Positions 10,643 to 21,416 of a stretch of DNA of 64,000 nucleotides are shown here, in pieces. The translations under genes were made by a program, and so were the position numbers. The DNA comes from Kalaharituber pfeilii (Eukaryota; Ascomycota; Pezizomycetes; Pezizales; Pezizaceae): positions 434,001 to 498,000 of the forward strand of contig WHUZ01000021.1 of assembly GCA_015179045.1 (NCBI GenBank), written 5' to 3'. Below the pieces are notes generated by a model. That model was not told where the DNA came from, searched no databases, and worked only from the letters and a program-made list of their open reading frames with translations. Position 1 is the first letter of the stretch; each line of letters opens with the position of its first letter.

Positions 10643-13249
10643 CCGGGGCTTGTCTCTTATTTTTTCGCTTCATTTTCTATTGGCAAGAAAGTTGTGGAAC
10701 GGTGCCCTTTTTGTTGAGCTGATATATGTGCTTCGAGATAGGAGGGTTTGATTATTTTTTATTTTTTTATTTTATTTTATTTCATTTTATTTTATTTTTT
10801 ATTTTTATTTTTATTTTTTGTTGACATTTGATCTATGTCTTTCGTCTACGTATCAATTTTCTGTCACTGAAAGGTTGGTCTTCTTATATATATATCGATA
10901 GCATTGTTAGGTGGGGCTTTCATTTGAGTTGGTAGTTCGGGTAGCAGATTCCAACCTTGGCACTGCTTGACCTTCAAACCGGTAATAACATCATGTAAGT
11001 ACTCTATTTTACATCTTCTATTCATTCAGTTCCGAAACCACCCACATCCTTTTCTATACGCTTTTAAGAAACACAAATTTCACGCTCACCGTACTTATAT
11101 CGTGATTACATTTATCGGAGTTGTGTAGTAGTTCAAGTAGTTGAGTTCAAGGTAAGGAAAAGTTCAAAGCTGTTGCCGAACTATGGTACAGTCCGTAAAG
11201 CACATAATGGATATGGTGTTCTAGGGTACCTCGTAAGCAGGCAACTTAGGAAGCATACGTGGGAGAAGCCTCTATCTATAGCTGGTTCTTCATGCTGTGC
11301 AGACAATAGAAGTAAGTACTCAAACCTACATATTTTCATGCAGAATCCCCGGCGCTTTTTGAAATTGGAATTTTAGGTGAGTTCCGGGTAAAAATTACAA
11401 TCTCCAGAGAACAAGGTTTCGAATCGAACTTTTCATAAATAAACACAGATTATCGGGATTTTATGTACCGGAACTGGTGATGACTAGATAACTCCCACTA
11501 ACCTTGAAACAGCTGATACCATGCCAAATAGTTATTAGCTGGTACTCCCATTATATACTTAAAGTTGAGTTGCAAGACCCCCCACCTGTGACCAGATATT
11601 CGACCCCATTATCTCGGTCAAAATATCTGACCGGTACTCACACCTGGAGACCGAGTCGCGCTTAAAAATCCGGATAGGAAAAAAAGCCGAAATTGCTGCG
11701 TTTGAGTTCCCTAATGTTTTTGCAACCCCACATATATTCTGTGTCGAATAGATGTATATAGTCTGGTTGAGATGTAGGTATGGTGGCATGCCGGATACAT
11801 GGGACTGCTTGTACTTATATAACGTACCAAGAAGTTCGCCTGGCCTGTACTTTATTTGCATAGAAACTGCTGACAGGTAACACGCCACAAAGGTTGTCAA
11901 TTCTCTCAGGAGCCTTTGGTAAACTCAGCGGAGGCAATATTTAAAAAGGGGGTAGTTAGCACTTTCGCGAGGAAATTGTTAACATGAGGCTGTTTTTATC
12001 CATTTTTCAACTATTCACGCTGCTGATAAGACTATGTCTGTATTCAAGTACCCTCCCGAGCTAACGAAGTTAAGCGCGCCTTGCGGCCCCCTACCAATAC
12101 GCAAGCTAGAGGGTAAGCAAAATTAATTTACCTACCTGTTCATCCTGATACCCATCTGACCAATTTTATTCAATTAAAACAAAAAAAAAGGTATGGGATT
12201 ATAATTTTACTCGACCCACACAAGAATTTGTGTGTGAAACTAAGTATGCAGGAAAAGGAGTCTCGACACCAAGCCGGTACCGTGGGAGATCTTCTTCGTT
12301 GAAACGCTCTTTTTCACTGAGCTCAGGTTTGTCTTTTTTTATGCTATGCTCTGGGTTGCACCCATCATCTAATGTACAGGAATCTCCGCCCAATTCAACT
12401 CCTTCTGATTTTCGTAATCTGAATCCCCCCGGTCTTGCTTTCTTATTTCCGTACTCCTCAGTACTAAGCCAAGTTGCTCAAAGCCTGTGGATTATCCCAC
12501 CTAAGCTATTTACCTACATCAGTGGTAGTAGTCCTCCGGTGACTACCTCCCATCAGTCCGAGTCGAATTGAATTGATGAACGACATAGAGAGAAAAGACC
12601 TATATTCCTTTGATTCATAAAAATAACCCCCTGTGTGCCCGCTGCAGGAAACGAATCAACTGCATACCAGCAAAATCCCCGTGATATCTACCAGTTGCCT
12701 CTAAATGGGAATAGCACCCCATGCCAACTCATTGATAAAAGCTCAGTCAGACTTCCCTGTGCCAACTCTTGGTTCATCTGGATGCCCCATGCAAGAATCA
12801 ATCTCCCGTCTAGCATGGCTTGAGCGTGCTTCACACAAAAGATTAATCCTTCATACCCACAAGTCCACCCCTTGATATAACTGCTAGTCGCTTGTTTGTG
12901 ATAGGCAACACATCTCACTTTGGAATTGATGCCCAGCTCAGTCAGGCATTCCTCCGTCAACCTTATTATAGACCTGGTCTGTCAGAAGCCTCATGTACTC
13001 GCAAATTTAAGCCGTGCTCCAACATTTAAAGTTCACCAATCTCGCCTGGAATTGATGCTAGGCTTAGTCAGGTATTCCTCCGCTGACTATATTATTGATG
13101 TGATCCCTTCTGAAGTTCCAATGTACCCACTAATTGACTATAGGATAGCATCCATATGTAACATCTCGATGGGTATAAAGAGAGAGTGATATACTGCTAT
13201 AGTTTAAAAACAATGGATAAGAAAAGCATAAAGGAGTAGTCTGCGCACC
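10643..13249. other. 3' flank of ANK gene 1, no gene seen
   Basis: Conserved in order behind each ANK gene. It holds the TTTTA-rich tract and a 570-bp stretch (about 10970-11535) that looks almost identical to the unit 3 flank. It also holds two related sequences near 12930-12965 and 13050-13085 sharing 'TCAGTCAGG' and 'ATTCCTCCG'. Short ORFs on both strands are broken by indels or stops in at least one other unit, so none is called. Confidence 0.55.
10751..10819 (+). repeat. TTTTA-type pentanucleotide tract
   Basis: Imperfect TTTTA/TTTCA repeats about 110 bp after the stop codon. Equivalent tracts of different length follow ANK genes 2, 3 and 4, probably within or near the 3' UTR. Confidence 0.8.
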
Positions 13250-14636
13250 ATATGCCAGGAGGTGTTCAAATGCAAGGATGGCTGGACAAGATAGTTGGAC
13301 TGGGTGGTTACAGGAGCAGAGAAGCTACTGGAAGGGGTGTTGGAGTGGCCCCTAGAGAAGCTGCGTCTGGCACTACTTGAGTGATGGTTCGAGGAGCTGC
13401 TGGAGCAGTGGGTGCGAGATAACCCTACAGCTGCTGGAGGAAGGGTACAAATTTAAAGGCGGTTTCAGGGGGTGCAGTTCATAGGCGGTGGAGGGGTATA
13501 AGAACGTGCGGTTGAGGGTGCGAGAGGGATGCCGTTGCGGCTGCGGGAGGGCCGTTGAAGCCGGAGCGGTTGTCGGAAGGGTTGCGAAGCGCAATAGGAG
13601 ATAGGGGGGATATTGCGGTGCGACGCGGCGGTGGGATGCGACAGGGGGAAGGTGGGAGAAATTATGGGGAAGTAAAATAGACCGAGAGGGTGAGATCGTT
13701 TCAAAAGAAGGTGGGAGTTTTCTACTTCAAACTGGCCTATATCTTGGTGAAGTGGATGAGACATGCCACTGCTGCTGCTGGAGTGGGGTTATGAGGTTAT
13801 GCTGGAGCGGAGGGGGCTTGACGTGCGACGGGAGAGGGGGCGCGATTGCCGGTGGAGAAGATGGCGAGAGAGCATTTGAAGAGCGATATGGAGGGGAGAG
13901 AGGGCAAAAATGAAGAGGGCTGCAGTGAGAGACCGACACATGGTGCAGGTTTCCAGTCAAGCCCGTTACGTGTTGCATCCTCGCTCGAGCACTTCCAGAA
14001 ATGGAAAGCCCAAGTTTCCCACCTCACCAGCGTCAGCAGTGCACTTGTTACGGCTTTCTCACTACAACACCCCATCTGAACTTGATAGGACCAAGTGGTT
14101 GATCTGGCAGGTGTGATCAGAGGTTGCCATCCATGCGCAGTTGAGTAAATTCAAAACAGACCTCGCCACTGCTGCAGTCATTGCTAGTTCCGCACGGTAT
14201 AGGGACATAAAGCTGCTCCCACCCACACAATATCGCCGATTGGAAAGGCAAGCTATGATATAACATCGACCGGGACACCCTATTGCTAGTGTAGGCAATC
14301 CAAGAGTCCCTTGCATATGTAGACGATGATCAGGAAGCTAAGAAGGGTATTTGAGGCGTCACTGCAGTAACGGAAGCAGGGAGCGCAGTATGCGAGGCAG
14401 GAGAAGGGGGGTAGGGAATGAGTATTTGTACGTGGAAAACAAGGAGGGAGTGAGATTGTCGATACAAGGGACAGTCATCATATGGGGAGGAGCAGGTAGG
14501 AGACCATGAGGATGAGGTGTTGAGGAGGGTGTTGGAGGTAAGTAGGATGTCAGTAGAGGAGCAGGAGAGGAGGAGGAAGAGGGAGATGGAGGAGTGGGAG
14601 GAGTGGGAGGGGAGGATGGGGGATGGGGGGAAGTAG
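13250..14636 (+). pseudogene. Degenerate copy of the glycosyltransferase 3' end (unit 2)
   Basis: From about 13846 the DNA matches the parent gene from its 'EMAGEYLRNDMEGRE' region to the stop; the terminal TAG aligns at 14634-14636 within an almost unchanged purine-rich end. Frameshifts and stops (for example TGA after the 'LIWQV' frame near 14113) destroy the frame. The UIM-like 'QAIQESLAY' is still readable near 14295-14320. The 13250-13845 part is shared with the other pseudogene copies, but I could not align it to the parent; it includes a readable stretch of about 45 codons ('AEKLLEGVLEWPLEKL') broken by one TGA. Confidence 0.7.
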
Positions 14637-17600
14637 GGGAGGGGTAGATGGGTGACATAGCGTGCATGGGTAGGTGGGGGATTATGGTTATGGTTTAAGT
14701 TACCCTAAATTTTTTTTGTTATAAAATTGGTGGGGGAGGGGGAAGGGGGGAGGGGGTTTTGTTATGTATATTGGTAATAAGGAAATGGAATGCATTATTC
14801 ATTATCATCATCATCATCAATCATTCATTCATTTCACATCTTTCTTTCTTTTTTAAAAAATCAAACCTACGCATTTTTCAAAGTATATATATATATATAT
14901 ATTTTTCTTTTTTTTTGGTTTTATTCCTCCGCACTCCTGTTTCGCATGGTATGGTATGTTATGTAACGTTTTGGGAACTTGGGGTAGTTGAGTGTAGCTT
15001 TGTGATTCATGAAGAGATGGGTGACGGTGTGGTTGATGTCTGGGGAGGGTGGGGATGGAGAGGGGGGGCTTGGTGTGTATGTTGAGTGATCCTCGAGCTA
15101 TTCTGCTGCATAAAGCGTTGATGTTTCTCCCTGAAGGTTTGGAGACGAAGGGAATGGATACCAACAGGTTTTATGATGGCAAAAAAAACTTGGAATCCGT
15201 TTTTCTATGAAAAAAGATATACTTGATACGAAAAAAAAAAAAAAGAAAAAAAGAAAAAAAAAAGAAATAAAGGTTTTTTTTTTTGGTCTAAAGTGTGTGT
15301 GTGTGGATATGGAGTTTTTGTGAAGATTACGTATAGGGAAAAAGAAAAGAGAAGGGGTTTGGGGGGGGAAGTCTGGGATTGGATGGTGTTGAGATGTGAG
15401 TTAGGTGAGTGAGTTGCTAGTGTGTGAAGTGGTGGTGAGGTGAAGAAATATATTTTTTTTGAGATGTATGGATGGGATTGTTGAGGTGAGTTGGGTTGGT
15501 GTTGTTTGGGGGTGTTGGAGGTCGTAGGGATAGGGGGGTTAGGGCGGGATGGTTTTTCAGAAGAAAAAAATATAGAGTTTTCTTGTTGTGGGTGTGTAGA
15601 TATGGGGTTTGATAAAGATTATGTGTGTATAGGAAAAGAGAAAGAAAAAGAAGGTTAGAAGGTTTAGATAGTGTGGAAATGTAAGTGAGTATTTTGATAT
15701 CTGAGTAGTAGATGTTATGGGCGTGAGGGGGCTAGGCTGAGGTTGGCGCTGGAAGGTACGGGATGTTACGGCTGCGGAGGTGGACAATGCTGCGGGCCGG
15801 AAGGGGTACGGAGGTGTATGTACGGCGGACCCGGGCGTAATAAGGAAACGATAAGTTTCAGAGTTATAGAGAAACTTAGAACACCGCTTGTGTCTTGATT
15901 CTTTCAACTGTGCTATCGCCTGTGCTTAAATAGACTGAGTGCATCATATATGACTATGTAGTCAAGCAAATAAAGAAATGACGATCCCTTATCAATGCCA
16001 ATACGCGTAACACAAAAAGTAGTACAGACGCAAGATAATAACATGTATTATCATAATGCATGTGCGCATAATAGCTTCGTTAACCGAGTGCCAGGTATAA
16101 AGACCTTACAATCAACAATGACACAAACTTTCCTTATCATAGCACTACCCTATTCGGAAGACAGAGAATCCTCTGCCAAGCCTAACGGGTGATCAGTCCT
16201 GTCTAGCAGCATTGGGGGTTCAGGGTAAGTGTTCCCCTTAACGGGTGAGTCACCTTAGCCGTAACAGTAGAGAGATAAAAAAAAATGTTTTTTTGATATA
16301 TGGGAAAGAATGAATAGTATCTTTGAAGCTACTTGCTGATGATTCTCTGAGGTCTTAGACATAGTGATAATAGAGTTTAGAGTGGTTCAAGTTGGGATGG
16401 TTTCTAGAAAAAAGGGAAAAAAAAAAAAAAAAAAAAGATCTAGAGTTTTTTGTTCTAAGTGTGTAGATTATGGGGTTTTTATAGAAAACTGTGTTATGTG
16501 TTACGGGCTCACCGCAGGGATGTACGCGCGCATATGCAATGCAGGCGATATACGACAGCCGGAAAATCGTCGCGGTCACATACTAGTAAAATGAGTGCTA
16601 TATGAGCTACGCAGGGGGACTCGCTAGTCAAGTGTCTTTTTTTTTTTTTTTGGCCTGGAGGATGGTAACTCTCTATGTTTACCACCTCCGCTACAGTATA
16701 GGGGAAAGGAAAAGAAAAAGGGGATTGGAGGAGGAGGAGGAGGAGGGGGGGGGGGGGTGCTGGATGGTATTTAGATATCTGTAAGTGCCAGTATGTACAA
16801 GGTAGTAGAGAGATAAAAGAAAATAAAATTTGAGATATATGGGAAAGAATGGTATCTTTTTAGGTGGCTTGCTAATAGTTCTTCCGGGGGGGTCTTTGAG
16901 ATTGATGATGATGATGATAGGATTTTAGAATGGTGTAAGTTGGGGTGGTTTTTGCAGAAAAGGACAAGGACAAGAAAACAAAAAAAAACAAATAGAGTTT
17001 TTTTTGCTGTAATTTCGTGAATTATGATAGTTATTTTTATGTATATAAAATACGTATGCGGGGAGGGAGGGGAGGGGGGGGGGGGGGGTAATGAAGGATT
17101 TCGGGTGTTCTAGATATTTATGCAATATATTGATTTTTTGTATATATAAGAACAGAGTTCATTGATTTTTAAGGTTTCTGCTTTCTATGGAATCTTTTGC
17201 TTCTTTGGATTTTCTGGGTCAGGACCTTTTTTTTTTTTTTTTTTTTTTTTCATAATTTGTATAATTTGTATAATTTTTGCAAAAGCTGTTTTTTTTCATC
17301 GGGCGCGGTTTCTTGATACCGAGTCTCGGAAAATTTTCAGGTAACGGAAAATCAGTGGGTCAGGTGAGACATAAGCTGGCGGGAAAAAAAAGAGAATCGC
17401 GTTATCTGTAGGTACATGCGAGATCGTTTGATGAGGATAAAGTGTAGAAACGATAGATGGCCCGCTGTCGACTGCAATAAACATCAGATACTGCACACCT
17501 CTGCAACTGCCTCCGCTAGATTTCTCCGCACATTTTTTGGGACGGTGGGCATAAATCTTTGGTGGGGGTGGATACTTGTTGGGGCGGTGTGGCGAGAATG

Positions 17601-18080
17601 GATTAAGGGAATGGCGGGGAGGGGCAGGGGGAGGGGTTGATTGTATGCTTTTGTTTTTTGTTTTTTTTTGTTTTTTTTTCGTTTATTTGTTTTCCGCCTG
17701 GTTGCTGTACATATATATTCTTAAGTAAATCAGAATAAAGGCATCAAAAGTATCCTTGCCAGAATTTAGTTGCTAGTAACTACTTACATAGAGTTAATCT
17801 CATGAATTATCGAATCTTTAAATGCCACATCCTTTCCTTAGCTTTTGTTACGGCTCGACGGAGCGCGTTTGGCCTTGACGCTCATTAGCCAACATGCAAG
17901 TTCGTCCCAAGTTTGCAGAAGTGCAGGAAAGCATGCAGAGCGTTATTTTTCTCTCCATCGCATAATTGATTTTATCACAAATCAGCGACGCATGACGGAA
18001 AAGGGAGGTTGAATGGATCGATCGGGCTCTATGAACGCTGGACTGACTCTCGATCTGTTATAGATTTCTATGATGTAGTA
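14637..18080. other. Unit 2 spacer, first part, no gene seen
   Basis: Homologous to 1892-5260 of unit 1: short (ATC)n and (TA)n tracts, C-poor G/T-rich DNA, homopolymer runs, and a T-run at 17227-17250 inside a segment that unit 1 lacks. Confidence 0.55.
18076..18080. repeat. Target site duplication TAGTA (left)
   Basis: Repeated at 19936-19940. The paralogous site in unit 1 (near 5265) has a single TAGTA, so this is a true insertion footprint. Confidence 0.85.
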
Positions 18081-18322
18081 GCGGTGGTCATCAATTATCT
18101 ACAGTAAAGTAAATGGAACATTTGTACATTTCATATCCCTGTACGTGTAGCAATTTATGGCCGGCAATTGATGACCGGTCCAAAATGCAATAAGCTAAGG
18201 CTTGTACTCTGTATCCGTAATTGTAGTCCCATTCACCCCTACCCTGCATATCAACACAACTACCTCGTATAAGCCAAAAAGCGTCAATACATAAGAAAAT
18301 AGATGCTGAAATCGATGTTTTG

Positions 18323-18575
18323 ATGACAGCAATGGAGTATGATTTAGATTTGGAGTTTGACTCAGAGTACAGTTCAGAGGAAGAAGAGGAGGACTTAGAG
18401 GAGCTTCAGGAGCTAGTAGATAGGAGTGATCATATTGCAGCTAATCGATATCTCAACCATGGCAAAAACTCTGCTAGAAGGCAAGACTTAAATATTCTAT
18501 CAAAATTGATTCATTAATATCCAGATCCAGCATTTCTTGCTATTTTTCGGATGCAAAGAGCCTCCTTTTGGTGCG
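18323..18575 (+). pseudogene. Transposase N-terminal remnant
   Basis: An ATG opens an acidic N-terminus ('EYSSEEEEEDLEELQELV') followed by 'IAANRYL'; a TAA at 18515-18517 interrupts, and the same frame then continues as 'YPDPAFLAIFRMQRASFW'. Fungal DDE-type (Harbinger-like) transposases commonly have this arrangement of an acidic start, an 'RYL' motif and a 'F..xFRMxxxSF' motif. The frame then runs into a GGTGC/GGTGT simple repeat (about 18569-18598). No catalytic DDE region was found, so the element is non-autonomous. Confidence 0.5.
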
Positions 18576-18732
18576 GTGCGGTGTGGTGCGGTGTGGGGTC
18601 GCGTTGAGTGGGGGCAAATCTAAAGTAAAGTAAATGTTTTTCCAAAAGTAACGGGACTATTTCGTGCTGTAGATTTTTCAGAAATGTACTGTGATAGTGT
18701 ACCTTACCTTACATTTCAGGGCGGAACATAGC

Positions 18733-19784
18733 TGTTCTGGCCCACCGACGAACATTTTCCGGTTCACGAACCGGCCAGCCGATTCGTGAACTAGCCGGCC
18801 CCGTGAAAAACATATGGTGTTTTTCACGGGGCCAGCCCAGCCACGAACACCTGGCCGAGCGGCGAATATGAATGTACCTCGATGGACCTATATGTAATAT
18901 ATATACTCGCTTATGATTTAATGCAATAATGATCTACAGTCTCCTATCCCCCTATGCAGTCATCTATGTACAAACAATAGTACTATATACATCAATATGT
19001 TCACTCTCATTCTCCTGGTTAGTACATTGACCAGCATTGCTTTTATTACAAGAATAAGAACATTTAACCTTTTAATGTATGCATGTACAACGAAGAGAAG
19101 AACAGGTACCTAGACAAGAACATGAAATTTTGTCTTGATAAGTTTTATCATGATGAGCACTTGCAGGGCTCTTATTATCTACTGTTTCTGGTAATACAAC
19201 CACCAAAATTTTCATTCTTGGCATCAACGCAATCCCTGTTACTGCCACAATATAATACCAGAATGGCGGAGGATTCCGGAAATCTCTACCTATGAAGATA
19301 ACACTCCAAAATTTCGCTTAGAGTAAGAAGAATACTAGAAGCATATTTAGTAATTTTCTTCCAGTGTTTCGGTTAACAATAATTTAGTTATGATTACAAA
19401 TTGGTATTCTTAACTACAGTAGTCTAGAAGCGTAGTGAATTATTAATTAAACTGTCTGTATTATCTTCTAGTATATGGGTAAGAAGTAGCAACTTATCAC
19501 CGACAGCAACTTTCAAGTGGCAGCTTGTAGGTGGCAACTTGTCAGTGGCAATAGGGCTGTGCTAGCACACAGTAACTGGCTTATCAATTAACGCTGGTAG
19601 CAGAATGTTTCTCTATACTCAATCACTGGTAGTACGTAGAGGTACCTAGTGGTACTTGTACTAAACCAGTGTTTGTCGGTGGGCTGGCCCATTCGCGAAT
19701 CAGCCAGCCCACCGACGAATTGGCCGATTCGCGAATGGGCCTGGCCGGTTCGCGAACCGCAATGTTCGTCGGTAGGCCAGAACA
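18733..19784. mobile_element. Possible nested palindromic element
   Basis: The ends read TGTTCTGGCC... and ...GGCCAGAACA, with about 45 bp of subterminal inverted similarity, and ATAGC occurs on both sides (18728-18732 and 19786-19790). It contains two strong hairpins: 15-bp arms at 18797-18811/18819-18833 and 14-bp arms at 19675-19688/19703-19716. A 70-codon ORF inside (19083-19295) has no recognisable family. It could be a nested MITE or simply the subterminal structure of the outer transposon. Confidence 0.45.
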
Positions 19785-19940
19785 AATAGCCAATGGGCAT
19801 TGTTGCCAAGACGCGAAAAAATGTACAAATGTTCCGCGTATAGTCCCGGAAAAGGTGCAATAGCCAGGCACCGTCGGGGACGTAAAACAATAACAAACTC
19901 CATTTACTTTACTGTAGATAATTGATGACCACCGCTAGTA

Positions 19941-21416
19941 AAAATTTGATAATAGTCAATGATGATAGTGTTGAGGATTTGTCTTCCTGGGACGCCTTTC
20001 CTTATAGGCTGCTGCGAGTTTCTCGTATTCTCTATTTGTAGCATTGAGCCCGCATGTAACATGACGTTGGCTCGTGCAACATGGCTTTACTCATGTTGTA
20101 GGTTATGCATTTGACCCTTCAGCCCCATGTGCATGTATGCCGATCTATCGTATGTATCTCCGATCACTGACCAGCAATATCGAACTCCTGTAATATTTAG
20201 CTGTAAACAACTGTACTAGTACTACCCACGTTGTTCACTGTCAGCCTCACGCATCTCTCCAGAAGGATCCCCGTCTCAAGTCCTTAAACTACTCTGAACT
20301 CTATCTATCACATGCTAGTCTACTATCTTGTATCAACTACATCAATCACTAGCTACAAACTTACTTGCACAACACCATGTCTAGCTAGTAAAGGAAGACA
20401 AACAAATTGCAGCTAGAGAGTTTTTTTTCTTTTTTTAAAAAAAAGAAACTACCGTGATAAGTCATGGGTTCATGTGTTCTATTTCCTCTTGTTGGAAGCA
20501 ACTGCCTTATGCAAATATTACTGTACTTCATGAATCCATGTACGTAGTTTCGGTTAATCATTTCTGTAGTTATATGTGCATGTTGTAATAGCATGCAAGT
20601 GTCAATTCGCTGGTAGGTTTTACAGGCGACATAAGCGGGCTGCACCTAGACGGGGAGCTGAGTCCTCAGTTGAATGAGTTGAAGATGTTGTCCAGCGTCT
20701 TTCTCGATAGGATGGATCTAAATCCTACTCCTATTTGTTTTTTTTTTCATGCAAAATTCACTACTACCCGACGGCCTTGTTCGTGGTTAGCAAATGATCC
20801 GGCTCACGGTTAACTGGTTGCGACAGAGCTCTGCGAGCAGTAGTGGCAGGCCCTTTTATCAACTACTGTGGGCCGTATACCCAGTAGCTGAACTATGCGA
20901 ACGTGACATCACTGTACAGCCTCCGCTAAGTATGAGTTTTGAACTGATAAAATATTCAACATCTCCACAGCCAGCTGCTGCAGCTCCAATTCGCATGCTG
21001 CTATCTGCCTGCTCGTCTCTGCAATTAATACTGCAAACTTCAGCCTTGTGATATTTATAGTGCTGATGTAGCACTGGCAAAAACTGAAACAATAGGCTGA
21101 CCAGCTACTCCATTGGACAAAGTAGTAAATTCGATGAGACAATAGACAGTAGTTGACTTGGTAATGGATAGTAGAGTTACCTAGCCGATCTGCAGAGCAT
21201 ACAATTTCACGAGAGCTCAGCTACCAGTCTGATGGGGTTATCTTTAGCGGGTTGAGATTCACAACAGATAAATACTGTTGAGGAATTGCTTCACAATCGT
21301 CTAACCTCCCCATTTCTATCACTGGAGTCTCATAAATTCATTCCTGAGTTGAGTTACATTTCTGCCATCAGAATCCGCTTAAGTATTCTCTGCATCCAAC
21401 AACTATACCAAAAGCA
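19941..21416. other. Unit 2 spacer, second part, upstream of ANK gene 2
   Basis: Closely similar to 5270-6738 of unit 1. It includes the aligned TATA-like 'CAGATAAATA' at 21265-21274. No gene is supported. Confidence 0.55.

Larger units (their letters stand above)
1..13249 (+). repeat. Segmental tandem array, unit 1
   Basis: Contains the intact glycosyltransferase tail, spacer, ANK gene 1 and its 3' flank. Every part recurs in the same order and orientation in the four following units. The right boundary is set where the first glycosyltransferase-pseudogene-linked sequence begins (about 13250); the left boundary lies outside the window. Confidence 0.75.
18081..19935. mobile_element. Decayed TIR DNA transposon with 37-bp terminal inverted repeats
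   Basis: The ends are perfect inverted repeats over 37 bp, beginning GCGGTGGTCATC, and are flanked by TAGTA on both sides; units 1, 4 and 5 show the empty site. The only transposase-like coding left is a short N-terminal piece at 18323-18575. A second palindrome-rich block sits inside (18733-19784), so the outer element may be only about 800 bp. The superfamily is uncertain; the transposase remnant suggests a PIF/Harbinger-like DDE element, but a 5-bp duplication is not typical of that group. Confidence 0.8.

Noticed and set aside
11173..11376. 67-codon ORF identical to 34143-34346
   Set aside because: Identity only reflects the near-identical DNA tract; the unit 4 copy has a stop, unit 2 lacks the region, and no family is recognised.
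12688..12960. 90-codon minus-strand ORF, also at 35605-35877
   Set aside because: A base change or indel breaks it in units 2 and 4 near the matching position, and no domain is recognised; weak evidence for a gene.
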